This document shows, piece by piece, positions 1 through 5,534 of a stretch of DNA of 8,354 nucleotides; position 1 is the stretch's first letter, and each line of letters starts with the position of its first letter. A program made the translations under genes and the position numbers. The notes under the pieces were generated by a model that did no database searches, was not told the origin of the DNA, and was given only the letters and a program-made list of their open reading frames with translations. The stretch is from Alphaproteobacteria bacterium. Lineage in GTDB: Bacteria; Pseudomonadota; Alphaproteobacteria; UBA8366; GCA-2717185. The stretch covers positions 1 to 8,354 of the forward strand of contig JAESSL010000394.1 in NCBI GenBank assembly GCA_016764135.1, read 5' to 3'.

Positions 1-193
1 GCGCCGCCGGTTTAGGCGCAGGGCGAGCCGGCGCAGGCGCCGCGACGGGCGCCGGTTCGTCTGGAATAAGCGTGTCTGGAGTCGCAAACCAGCGCTGCGC
101 GCATTTGGCGCATTTAACATTACGCCCTTGCTCGCCAAGAAGTTCAGCTTTTATCTTGAAACGCGCAGAGCAATTGGGACAGGAGATGAGCAT
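1..193 (-). CDS. MJ0042-type zinc-ribbon domain protein (N-terminal part, runs off the left edge)
   Basis: The minus strand from the ATG at 193 stays open for 64 codons to the window edge. The protein begins MLISCPNCSARFKIKAELL and continues to a second Cys pair, CAKC, at residues 28-31. The CPNC/CAKC pairs, with an aromatic RWFATP just after the second, are the hallmark of the short MJ0042-type zinc ribbon found at the N-terminus of many proteobacterial membrane or hypothetical proteins. After residue 45 the chain turns into a Pro/Ala-rich linker (PAPVAAPAPARPAPKP). In relatives such a linker often leads to a transmembrane segment and a DUF3426-like region; that part is not visible here. The gene is divergent from ftsE, a recurrent arrangement in alphaproteobacteria. 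Its cellular role is not established. The domain call is strong; the rest of the protein is unknown. Confidence 0.85.
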   Translation of the reverse strand, partial: MLISCPNCSARFKIKAELLGEQGRNVKCAKCAQRWFATPDTLIPDEPAPVAAPAPARPAPKPAA

Positions 194-223
194 TCGGGCC
201 AGCGCGCCTATCGATTTTCGTCG

Positions 224-253
224 TTTATAAGGGAAGTCGTCCTCATAATGCAA
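224..253 (-). promoter_or_regulatory. Possible sigma70-type promoter for the zinc-ribbon gene
   Basis: On the minus strand TTGCAT (248-253) is followed, after 18 bp, by TATAAA (224-229). The -10 matches TATAAT at five of six positions; the -35 keeps only TTG plus partial similarity. Transcription would begin near 217, leaving a leader of about 25 nt before the ATG at 193. This is a pattern match only. I found no convincing plus-strand promoter for ftsE in the rest of the 194-353 gap. TTGTCA at 256-261 has no well-spaced -10 partner; the nearest AT-rich hexamer, TGTAAA at 285, is 23 bp away. Confidence 0.3.
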
Positions 254-353
254 GGTTGTCAGCTTTACGCGACGACGCCTTCCATGTAAATGTGAGCCAC
301 CTCAGATTAAGGCACTTTCCATCCCGACGGCAAGATGCAAACGCGGAATTCAT

Positions 354-1067
354 GTGGCGACGTCAGATAGCAGTGTAGTTCAGTTTGAAAACGTCGGCAT
401 CCGCTATGGAGCCGGGCCGGAAGTGCTGCGCGACGTCAGCTTCGCCCTGCCGGAAGCATCCTTTAATTTTCTGACCGGGGTTAGCGGCGCGGGCAAATCT
501 TCGCTTCTGCGCCTGATGTATCTGGCGACGCAACCAAACCGCGGAATCGTCACCCTGTTCGGCAAGAACGTCACAACGATCACGCGACGGGAGAGACCCG
601 GAATTCGGCGGAATATCGGGGTTGTCTTCCAGAATTTCCGCCTTCTTGACCATTTGGACGTCTTCGACAATGTCGCTTTGCCGCTCCGCGTATCCGGTGC
701 GGCGGAAGCCGTCGTGGAGAAGCATGTCACCGAATTATTGACCTGGGTCGGACTGGCGGATCACATGAAAGCGCTCCCCCCCACCCTGTCCGGCGGACAG
801 CAACAACGGGTCGCCATCGCCCGCGCAGTGATCGCCCGGCCCCGCCTTTTACTGGCGGATGAGCCGACGGGAAACGTAGATGACGCCATCGCCATGCGGT
901 TACTTTATTTGTTTGAAGAGCTGAACCGAATGGGTACGACGGTCGTTATCGCCACTCATAACGAATCACTTGTCGGACGGTTTCAGCATCCGCAACTGCA
1001 TCTGGTCGACGGAACCGTCAAATACAAAATGCCCAATGCGCCAAAACCCGCGTCTGTGGACGCCTGA
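354..1067 (+). CDS. ftsE: Cell division ATP-binding protein FtsE
   Basis: This 237-residue ABC-type ATPase is the cytoplasmic partner of FtsX. In the family, FtsEX sits at the division septum and uses ATP to switch on periplasmic activators of peptidoglycan hydrolases. Visible motifs in order: Walker A GVSGAGKSS (42-50), Q-loop in VFQNFRLL (Gln93), signature LSGGQQQR (145-152), Walker B RLLLADEPTG (164-173) and the switch His in ATHN (His202). VGIRYGAGPEVLRDVSF and the VFQNFRLLDHLDVFDNVALPL stretch are characteristic of FtsE rather than generic LolD/MacB ATPases, and ftsX follows directly. The start is GTG at 354 with a weak GGAA five bases upstream; an ATG two bases earlier is out of frame. 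The C-terminal tail after residue 222 is Pro/Ala/Lys-rich and probably unstructured. It is first in a four-gene plus-strand cluster. Confidence 0.95.
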   Translation: MATSDSSVVQFENVGIRYGAGPEVLRDVSFALPEASFNFLTGVSGAGKSSLLRLMYLATQPNRGIVTLFGKNVTTITRRERPGIRRNIGVVFQNFRLLDHLDVFDNVALPLRVSGAAEAVVEKHVTELLTWVGLADHMKALPPTLSGGQQQRVAIARAVIARPRLLLADEPTGNVDDAIAMRLLYLFEELNRMGTTVVIATHNESLVGRFQHPQLHLVDGTVKYKMPNAPKPASVDA

Positions 1068-1085
1068 CGCGATGCGATCAGCATA

Positions 1086-1958
1086 ATGGCCCGACGCAGC
1101 GACCTTCCCCTCTCCGACAACCCAGCGGTGCGCATACTGCCCTGGATCGTGGCTTTAATGGTTTATCTAGCCACCCTGACGCTTGCGGCCGGCTTGCTGG
1201 TCGCGACAATGGCCAATCAATGGAGCCAGGGGTTGAGCGGAACCCTGACGGTGCAAGTCGCGCCGCTGAAAAACGAATCTCTGGCCGAACTTGACGCCAG
1301 AGTCATAGAGGCGACGCGGGCGATTCTGAAGACTCCGGGCGTCGAGACAGCCCGCGCCATCCCCTTGCGCGACATCGCCGCCATGCTGGAGCCCTGGCTT
1401 GGCGGAGATGCGAATATCGAAGGCTTGCCCCTGCCGCGCTTGATCGACGTGGCCATGTCGCCGGACATCGACCTGGATGCGCTGGCGAAACGTCTGGCCA
1501 AAGCGGCGCCCGGCGCGGAAATCGACGATCACCAGTACTGGCGCGGCCATCTGATAACATTTTTGCGGTCGCTGGAAATTGTCGCCGCAATCATGGTTAG
1601 CCTGATCGCCATCACGACCGCGACAATTGTGGTATTCGCGACCCGTAGCGGGTTGGCGGTGCATCGTGAAGTCATCGAAGTCCTGCATGTTATCGGCGCG
1701 CCGGACGCCTATATCGCCGGGCAGTTTCAACGCCATGCGCAGCGCCTTGGCTTTATAGGCGGCGTTGTTGGCGGCGTTCTGGGCATCGGGACGCTGTTGG
1801 GGTTGAGCTATCTAGCGGGAAAGTTGGATGGCGCGGCCTTCCCCACCCTTCAGTACTGGCACTGGCCGCTTCTCGCCGCCTTGCCAATCGCCGCAGCCTA
1901 TATAGCAAAATGGACGGCGCGACGAATTGTCATGCACGCGCTGAACCGAATGGCGTAA
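1086..1958 (+). CDS. ftsX: Cell division protein FtsX (ABC transporter permease-like)
   Basis: This is the membrane subunit of FtsEX, 290 residues, a normal length for the family. Four hydrophobic segments are visible: about 17-41, 162-186, 221-245 and 258-276. The extracytoplasmic domain lies between the first two (about 42-160); in the family this region contacts periplasmic hydrolase activators such as EnvC. The cytoplasmic loop after segment two contains HREVIEVLHVIGAPDAYIAGQFQRH (193-217), the conserved FtsX coupling region. That motif, together with ftsE only 18 bp upstream, identifies the gene. There is no good Shine-Dalgarno sequence before the ATG at 1086, so translation may be coupled to ftsE. 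The N-terminal cytoplasmic tail is short (about 16 residues) and basic at its start (MARRS). Confidence 0.94.
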   Translation: MARRSDLPLSDNPAVRILPWIVALMVYLATLTLAAGLLVATMANQWSQGLSGTLTVQVAPLKNESLAELDARVIEATRAILKTPGVETARAIPLRDIAAMLEPWLGGDANIEGLPLPRLIDVAMSPDIDLDALAKRLAKAAPGAEIDDHQYWRGHLITFLRSLEIVAAIMVSLIAITTATIVVFATRSGLAVHREVIEVLHVIGAPDAYIAGQFQRHAQRLGFIGGVVGGVLGIGTLLGLSYLAGKLDGAAFPTLQYWHWPLLAALPIAAAYIAKWTARRIVMHALNRMA

Positions 1959-1968
1959 TGTCTGACGA

Positions 1969-2583
1969 ATGGAACGTCGTCGTTTAATTTTCGCGGTTTG
2001 CCTTCTGATCCCGACGGTCTGGATTTTCGGTTTCCTGTGGTTTATCGACGCCGTCAAACAATCACACATCAAAAATGGCGATACCGTCGACGCGATCGTG
2101 GTGCTGACTGGCGGTAGCCTTCGTCTGGACGCGGGATTGGCGCTTCTGGCGGCGAAAAAGGCGCCAAAGCTCTTTGTATCGGGGGTTTATGACGGCATTA
2201 GCGTCCAGCAATTGTTGCGTCTGTCCCGCAGCCAACCAGACGCTCTCGATTGTTGCATCACCCTTGGATACGCCGCGACCGACACCCATGGCAACGCCGC
2301 GGAAACCGCCTTGTGGATGCGCGCGCAAGGACACAAATCGCTATTGCTGGTGACCGCAAATTATCACATGCCGCGCAGCCTGCTGGAGTTTCAGCACGCC
2401 CTCCCCCGAATCGATATTTCGACCCACCCGGTTTCGCCACCGCATGTGCCGCTGGAGAAATGGTGGTCAAATCCGGGCACAGGGCTTTTATTATTAGGCG
2501 AATACAATAAATATCTGCTCGCCTCCGCGCGCCTCTTAATCAGTTCCGCTTTTGGTTCCAATCGCGTCACCAAGGATTCATGA
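1969..2583 (+). CDS. YdcF/ElyC-like DUF218 domain protein, membrane-anchored
   Basis: This 204-residue protein opens with a short basic stretch (MERRR) and one hydrophobic segment (about 6-27). The DUF218 domain follows. DAIVVLTGGSLRLDAGLALL (41-60) is the first conserved strand-loop-helix, KLFVSGV (67-73) the second strand, GNAAETALWM (108-117) the conserved acidic helix, and SLLLVTANYHMPRSLLEF (124-141) the signature block near the end. The family includes E. coli YdcF, SanA and ElyC, linked to the envelope, but no reaction is established for this branch. Topology suggests the domain is outside the membrane, which is an inference. Start ATG 1969 lies 10 bp after the ftsX stop, with no strong ribosome site, and the stop is 4 bp before plsC. 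The position between ftsX and plsC is common in alphaproteobacteria and supports an envelope role. Confidence 0.88.
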   Translation: MERRRLIFAVCLLIPTVWIFGFLWFIDAVKQSHIKNGDTVDAIVVLTGGSLRLDAGLALLAAKKAPKLFVSGVYDGISVQQLLRLSRSQPDALDCCITLGYAATDTHGNAAETALWMRAQGHKSLLLVTANYHMPRSLLEFQHALPRIDISTHPVSPPHVPLEKWWSNPGTGLLLLGEYNKYLLASARLLISSAFGSNRVTKDS

Positions 2584-2587
2584 TTTC

Positions 2588-3343
2588 ATGTTTCGCTCCG
2601 TAATTTTCGCGATCTTATTTTATTTGGTGTCCGCGATCATGTGCATCGTATATTTGCCGTTTTTCGTGGCGCCGCGCATTGTCTTCGCCACCGTGTCGAC
2701 AAGCTGGATGATCGTCATGCTGTTCATCATCCGTTATGTGCTCGGAATCAAATATGTAATCAAAGGCGCTGAGCACCGCCCGGACGGGCCGGTCATTTAC
2801 GCCGCCAAACATCAATCCGCATGGGATGTCATCGCCTTTAAGGTGCTGGTCAGCGATTGCGCCTATGTCCTGAAACGGGAATTGTACCGGATCCCCCTCT
2901 GGGGTTGGTATGTGTGGCGCTGCGGCATGATTGGCGTCGACCGGGATGGCGGCGGCGCCGCGCTGAAGGCCATGGTCAAATCCAGCATCGAAGTTCTTAA
3001 AGCCGGGCGATCCATCGTTATCTTTCCGCAAGGCACGCGCACGCCAACCGGGGCGGACCGACCCTACCTACCGGGCATCGCGGCATTATACGGACGCGCC
3101 AACACCACCGTCGTGCCAGTCGCCCTCAATTCCGGCCTTTTTTGGCCGCGCCGCCAGTTCCAGAAATTCCCGGGCACGATTACGGTCGAATTCCTGCCGC
3201 CTATTCCACCCGGACTCAAGCGACGGGAGTTTATGAAAACCCTGGAAGAGCGCATCGAAACAGCAACCCGGCGTCTGGAAGCGGAAGCGCAAGGGGACGC
3301 GCCCCACACGCCTGTGGATAACACTGTGGAAAGTTCGGGCTAA
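2588..3343 (+). CDS. plsC: 1-acyl-sn-glycerol-3-phosphate acyltransferase (PlsC family)
   Basis: This acyltransferase is predicted to convert lysophosphatidic acid to phosphatidic acid at the inner membrane. It has 251 residues from ATG 2588. Hydrophobic segments lie at about 4-29 and 34-50. The acyltransferase blocks follow: KHQSAWD (74-80, an HX4D motif with His75 and Asp80), LKRELYRIPLWGW (95-107), FPQGTR (146-151, the FPEGTR block with Gln for Glu, a frequent variant) and VVPVALNSG (175-183). I chose ATG 2588 over the in-frame TTG at 2552 because the latter would overlap the upstream gene by 32 bp; AAGGA at 2572-2576 serves the ATG. An out-of-frame ATG at 2580 overlaps the upstream stop. 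The last codons contain a perfect DnaA-box sequence (see separate entry). Substrate specificity is inferred from the family. Confidence 0.92.
   Translation: MFRSVIFAILFYLVSAIMCIVYLPFFVAPRIVFATVSTSWMIVMLFIIRYVLGIKYVIKGAEHRPDGPVIYAAKHQSAWDVIAFKVLVSDCAYVLKRELYRIPLWGWYVWRCGMIGVDRDGGGAALKAMVKSSIEVLKAGRSIVIFPQGTRTPTGADRPYLPGIAALYGRANTTVVPVALNSGLFWPRRQFQKFPGTITVEFLPPIPPGLKRREFMKTLEERIETATRRLEAEAQGDAPHTPVDNTVESSG
3313..3321 (-). other. Perfect DnaA box (TTATCCACA) inside the 3' end of plsC
   Basis: The plus strand reads TGTGGATAA, the exact complement of the E. coli-type DnaA box TTATCCACA. A second, weaker copy TGTGGAAAG (7 of 9) follows after 3 bp at 3325-3333. The paired arrangement resembles adjacent boxes in gammaproteobacterial origins. 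The pair lies in the last codons of plsC, so part of the match could be coding coincidence. DnaA binding has not been shown. Confidence 0.6.
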
Positions 3344-3371
3344 GGGGTGAGTGCGCTGCAAAGTCCCTTAG
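3340..3371 (+). terminator. Weak inverted repeat over the plsC stop codon, possible terminator
   Basis: CTAAGGG (3340-3346) and CCCTTAG (3365-3371) form a perfect 7-bp stem around an 18-base loop; the plsC TAA lies inside the left arm. No T-run follows, so intrinsic termination is doubtful. The structure might instead protect the 3' end of the mRNA. Confidence 0.25.
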
Positions 3372-3376
3372 AAACA

Positions 3377-3400
3377 GGTTGTTAAGATTAACATTCAACC
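3377..3400. repeat. Nested palindrome GGTTG...CAACC with GTTAA-GA-TTAAC
   Basis: The outer arms are GGTTG (3377-3381) and CAACC (3396-3400). Inside, GTTAA (3381-3385) and TTAAC (3388-3392) form a second dyad around GA. It is too short and AT-rich for a terminator. A protein-binding dyad or an easily opened element is possible. The two TTAA units are only 2 bp apart, so this is not a CtrA full site (TTAA-N7-TTAA). Confidence 0.4.
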
Positions 3401-3470
3401 CGCACCACTCAAAAGAAACGAGATAGAAGCGCAAATTCACCATCTCGTTGGATTCGGCATAATCCACCTT

Positions 3471-3491
3471 AATACATTGTATTCGCAATGT
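3471..3491. repeat. Two overlapping palindromes: AATACA-T-TGTATT and ACATTG-N6-CAATGT
   Basis: AATACA (3471-3476) and TGTATT (3478-3483) are perfect arms around one base. ACATTG (3474-3479) and CAATGT (3486-3491) are perfect arms around six bases, overlapping the first dyad. An operator, or alternative cruciform forms, would fit. The owner of the site is unknown; it lies far from any start codon (over 1.5 kb from the monooxygenase ATG), which argues against an ordinary promoter operator. Confidence 0.4.
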
Positions 3492-3499
3492 TATTTGAA

Positions 3500-3508
3500 T
3501 TCTCCACA
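3500..3508 (+). other. DnaA-box-like site TTCTCCACA
   Basis: It matches TTATCCACA at eight of nine positions (C for A at position 3). Orientation is opposite to the boxes at 3313 and 3617. It sits beside the AT-rich TTATTTGAATT stretch. Confidence 0.4.
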
Positions 3509-3616
3509 AATTCCATGCGCACGAATCGGGAACACGAGTGGAAAACCTGCGGCGTTCATTAACAAACCGTAAAAAAAAACGCCCCATCAGCACAGTAATA
3601 TGACAATTCCCGCTCC

Positions 3617-3625
3617 TGTGGACAA
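3617..3625 (-). other. DnaA-box-like site TTGTCCACA
   Basis: The plus strand reads TGTGGACAA, giving TTGTCCACA on the minus strand, one base from TTATCCACA. This form is a well-known functional DnaA-box variant in high-GC bacteria. It lies 38 bp to the right of the nine-A run. Confidence 0.45.
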
Positions 3626-3834
3626 GAAGACTGAAAAGACATGGGTCCGGATGGTCACTACAATCATAGAACCGAAAGTAAAACAGACATAAACGGGTAA
3701 ACATTCCCGAAAAATACGACGTCTCTTACACTTGAACTCAACCGTTCAAACTCTTGCCGTCAGGAGAACGGAACGTTGCATTACTTTGTTCAATTATGAC
3801 AACAAGGGCCGCGCGCATCAGGGCGCAAGAATCA

Positions 3835-3846
3835 CTTTCGCGAAAG
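3835..3846. repeat. 12-bp perfect palindrome CTTTCGCGAAAG
   Basis: This uninterrupted palindrome lies 5 bp beyond the monooxygenase stop on the minus strand. A hairpin would need to open the central bases as loop, leaving a weak stem, and no T-run follows, so it is a poor terminator. It could be a dimeric protein site. Nothing else in the window repeats it. Confidence 0.35.
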
Positions 3847-3851
3847 GGACG

Positions 3852-5039
3852 TTACTCCGCCCCACCTGATTTTCGGTCCTTATAACGGTCGATTTCCGAC
3901 TGCACCGCATCGGCCGCCCGGCCCACAAACACATCCCGATTCCGATGGCTGTAGTCATAGCTGGTGTCGCGTAGCAGGTTGCTGCCCTGGAAGTGCGGGA
4001 AGACGTAGCGCGCAATCAGCTCGTAACTCCGCTTGGTCTGACCCCAATCGGCCCAGTTGTGCGCCAGTTGCATGAGGGAGCCAAATCCGCCGGAACCCTC
4101 CAGCAGGGTTTCAATGTATTCAATCGCATCGTCCGGGGTCCCGATCAGCGCCATCTTGTTTTCCGTCAGATACTCGAACGGATTGTCGATGCCTGCGGGT
4201 ACGATCGGGAAGGTCGCAATTTCGCGGAAGTATTTGGCGAACTTTTCCAACCCGAACTCAACATTCGCCCGCGCCTGCTCGCGGGTTTCCGCAATATGCA
4301 TCAAGGTCACCAGCCGCCAGTTCTCGCGGTGGACCGTCTTGCCGTTTTCCGCCGCCGCTTCTTCGCACATGCGCCAGTTATTCGCATGCGCCGCCAACGC
4401 CTCGTCATTGGTGCCGCCAATCGACAGCATGCCAAGACCATGACGACCCGCCGCCAGAGCGCCCGAGGGCGAACGGGCGCAAGCGACCGCCATTTCCGTA
4501 CGGGGGCGTTGAAACGGCCCAAGCTGGAGGCGTGCGTCCTTCAGCTCAAACCAGTCTGTTTTCATCGTGACGGACTGACCATCCAGCAGAGCGACCAGCG
4601 CATCGAGCGACTCATTCATCATGCGGCGCTGATTTTCAGGGTCGATGCCCATGCGATAGGCGTCGCCAACCAGCGCACCCGGTCCAACGCCAAACATGAC
4701 GCGCCCACGGGTCAAATGATCGAGCAGCGTGATGCGGCCCGCCAGCGTAAAGGGATGGTGATAGGGCAGAGACACAACGCCAGTGCCAAGCCGGATATGC
4801 TTGGTCCGCTCCGCCGCCGCCGCGATAAACATCTCCGGACAGGCGATGATTTCATACCCGCCGGAATGATGTTCGCCAATCCACGCTTCGTCATAGCCCA
4901 GCACATCGAGGTGCTGCAGCAATTCCAGGTCGCGCTCCAGCGCCAGTGTCGGGTTTTCCGCCACGGGATGGAAAGGCGCGTGGAAAATTCCGAATTTCAG
5001 ATGATTATTCGGCAAATAAGACAGCGCAGAACGGCTCAT
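3852..5039 (-). CDS. Luciferase-like flavin-dependent monooxygenase (limonene monooxygenase-like)
   Basis: This is a 395-residue LLM-class protein, predicted to use reduced FMN and O2 to oxidise an organic substrate in the cytoplasm. Diagnostic parts are LKFGIFHAPFHPVAENPTLA (14-33), the barrel segment YDEAWIGEHHSGGYEIIACPEMFIAAAAERT (49-79), IRLGTGVVSLPYHHPF (82-97), LDHLTRGRVMFGVGPGAL (106-123) and MNESLDALVALLDG (141-154). The overall pattern resembles proteins annotated as limonene 1,2-monooxygenase or alkanal monooxygenase. The substrate cannot be read from sequence, and no terpene-degradation genes are nearby. ATG 5039 is preferred over an in-frame TTG at 5069 because AAGGGGA lies about 7 bases upstream of the ATG. 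It is last in the minus-strand series, 80 bp after fdxA. A reductase supplying FMNH2 is not visible; the adjacent ferredoxin is probably unrelated, though a link cannot be excluded. Confidence 0.85.
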   Translation of the reverse strand: MSRSALSYLPNNHLKFGIFHAPFHPVAENPTLALERDLELLQHLDVLGYDEAWIGEHHSGGYEIIACPEMFIAAAAERTKHIRLGTGVVSLPYHHPFTLAGRITLLDHLTRGRVMFGVGPGALVGDAYRMGIDPENQRRMMNESLDALVALLDGQSVTMKTDWFELKDARLQLGPFQRPRTEMAVACARSPSGALAAGRHGLGMLSIGGTNDEALAAHANNWRMCEEAAAENGKTVHRENWRLVTLMHIAETREQARANVEFGLEKFAKYFREIATFPIVPAGIDNPFEYLTENKMALIGTPDDAIEYIETLLEGSGGFGSLMQLAHNWADWGQTKRSYELIARYVFPHFQGSNLLRDTSYDYSHRNRDVFVGRAADAVQSEIDRYKDRKSGGAE

Positions 5040-5074
5040 GAAGTATCCCCTTATAGAGTCCCTAACCAAATTAT

Positions 5075-5107
5075 GGTCAGGCGACTCCTGTGGGGGCCCA
5101 CCTGACC
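5075..5107 (-). terminator. Two-tier inverted repeat between fdxA and the monooxygenase (terminator or attenuator)
   Basis: The outer arms are GGTCAGG (5075-5081) and CCTGACC (5101-5107), a perfect 7-bp stem. Within the loop a GTGGG/CCCAC arm pair could form a second small hairpin. On the minus strand the structure is followed by ATAATTT, which is AT-rich but not a true T-run. It begins 12 bp past the fdxA stop and ends about 35 bp before the monooxygenase ATG. It could reduce read-through from fdxA, stabilise the fdxA mRNA end, or lie in the monooxygenase leader. Confidence 0.45.
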
Positions 5108-5119
5108 GACTTTATATAA

Positions 5120-5458
5120 TCAACCGCTGGCGCCGGGATTGGCGCTGAAGTATTTATCAAACTTACCGGTCTCTTCCCGGAAATCGGCTTCATCCGCAGG
5201 CGATTCGCCCTTACGCGTGATATTTGGCCATTTTTCGGAATATTCGCGGTTCAGCTCCAGCCAAGGCTCGGCTTCGCTATCGGTGTCGGGCAGGATCGCC
5301 TCCACCGGGCATTCCGGCTCGCAAACGCCGCAATCAATACATTCGTCCGGCTCAATCACCAACATGTTTTCACCTTCGTAAAAACAATCTACCGGACACA
5401 CTTCGACACAATCCATCAGCTTGCACTTGATGCAAGCTTCGTTGACGATATAGGTCAT
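5120..5458 (-). CDS. fdxA: Seven-iron ferredoxin FdxA ([3Fe-4S][4Fe-4S])
   Basis: This is a small cytoplasmic electron carrier of 112 residues, close in length and sequence to Azotobacter ferredoxin I. CIKCKLMDCVEVCPVDCF (9-26) and CIDCGVCEPECP (40-51) hold nine Cys. By comparison with FdI, Cys9, Cys17 and Cys50 would bind the [3Fe-4S] cluster, and Cys21, Cys40, Cys43 and Cys46 the [4Fe-4S] cluster, leaving Cys12 and Cys25 free. The C-terminal extension with the conserved WPNIT (78-82) fits the family. ATG 5458 is preceded by a purine-rich GAGGGAGAGG, a strong ribosome site. The redox partner is not identifiable. In many alphaproteobacteria fdxA lies beside the helicase and S4 genes and is followed by carD; here terB is upstream and a monooxygenase downstream, and no carD is visible in the window. 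Confidence 0.95.
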   Translation of the reverse strand: MTYIVNEACIKCKLMDCVEVCPVDCFYEGENMLVIEPDECIDCGVCEPECPVEAILPDTDSEAEPWLELNREYSEKWPNITRKGESPADEADFREETGKFDKYFSANPGASG

Positions 5459-5534
5459 ACAAACCTCTCCCTCATCGATTTAATAGTTACCATGAAAAAC
5501 TGTGAAATACTCGTGGACGTTAACCGCCGCGCCG

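Larger units (their letters stand above)
3313..3851. other. AT-rich non-coding region with clustered DnaA-box-like sites (oriC-like)
   Basis: No convincing gene lies between the plsC stop (3343) and the monooxygenase stop (3852). By hand count GC is about 44% over 3361-3840, visibly lower than the flanking genes. Box-like 9-mers: TGTGGATAA 3313 (perfect), TTCTCCACA 3500 (8/9), TGTGGACAA 3617 (TTGTCCACA, 8/9), and three 7/9 matches at 3325, 3460 and 3537. It also holds a nine-A run (3571-3579), nested palindromes around 3377-3400 and 3471-3491, TTGAAC/GTTCAA at 3732-3749 and CTTTCGCGAAAG at 3835-3846. Between 3541 and 3720 the plus strand has 74 A against 29 T. Clustered DnaA boxes beside AT-rich DNA are typical of replication origins, DnaA-titration sites or DnaA-controlled regulatory regions. 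The convergent flanking genes are not what an origin usually shows. Function is inferred. Confidence 0.45.

Noticed and set aside
3381..3392. CtrA-like TTAA repeat
   Set aside because: The two TTAA units are 2 bp apart instead of 7, so it is not a CtrA full site.
3453..3491. Possible XerCD dif site (GGCATAA ... TTAATACATTG, or TTATTTGAAT)
   Set aside because: Only the first half resembles a XerC arm; the XerD-like arm disagrees with TTATGTTAAAT at most positions, so convergent genes alone do not support a terminus.
3231..3704. Minus-strand open frame (157 codons) crossing the plsC end and the AT-rich gap
   Set aside because: It overlaps plsC antisense, has an erratic Cys/Phe/Leu-rich composition, no ribosome site and no family resemblance.
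3694..3709. CGGG-N8-CCCG hairpin as terminator of the monooxygenase on the minus strand
   Set aside because: The stem is only 4 bp, it lies about 140 bp past the stop, and the following T content is weak.
3993..5105. Long plus-strand open frame (370 codons) opposite the monooxygenase
   Set aside because: It is fully antisense to a clear LLM-family gene, is rich in Arg, Gln and His as expected of a shadow frame, and shows no recognisable domain.
5459..5534. Promoter for fdxA (TTCACA ... TATTAA)
   Set aside because: The spacing is 15 bp and both hexamers are poor matches, so it cannot be told from chance in an AT-rich gap.
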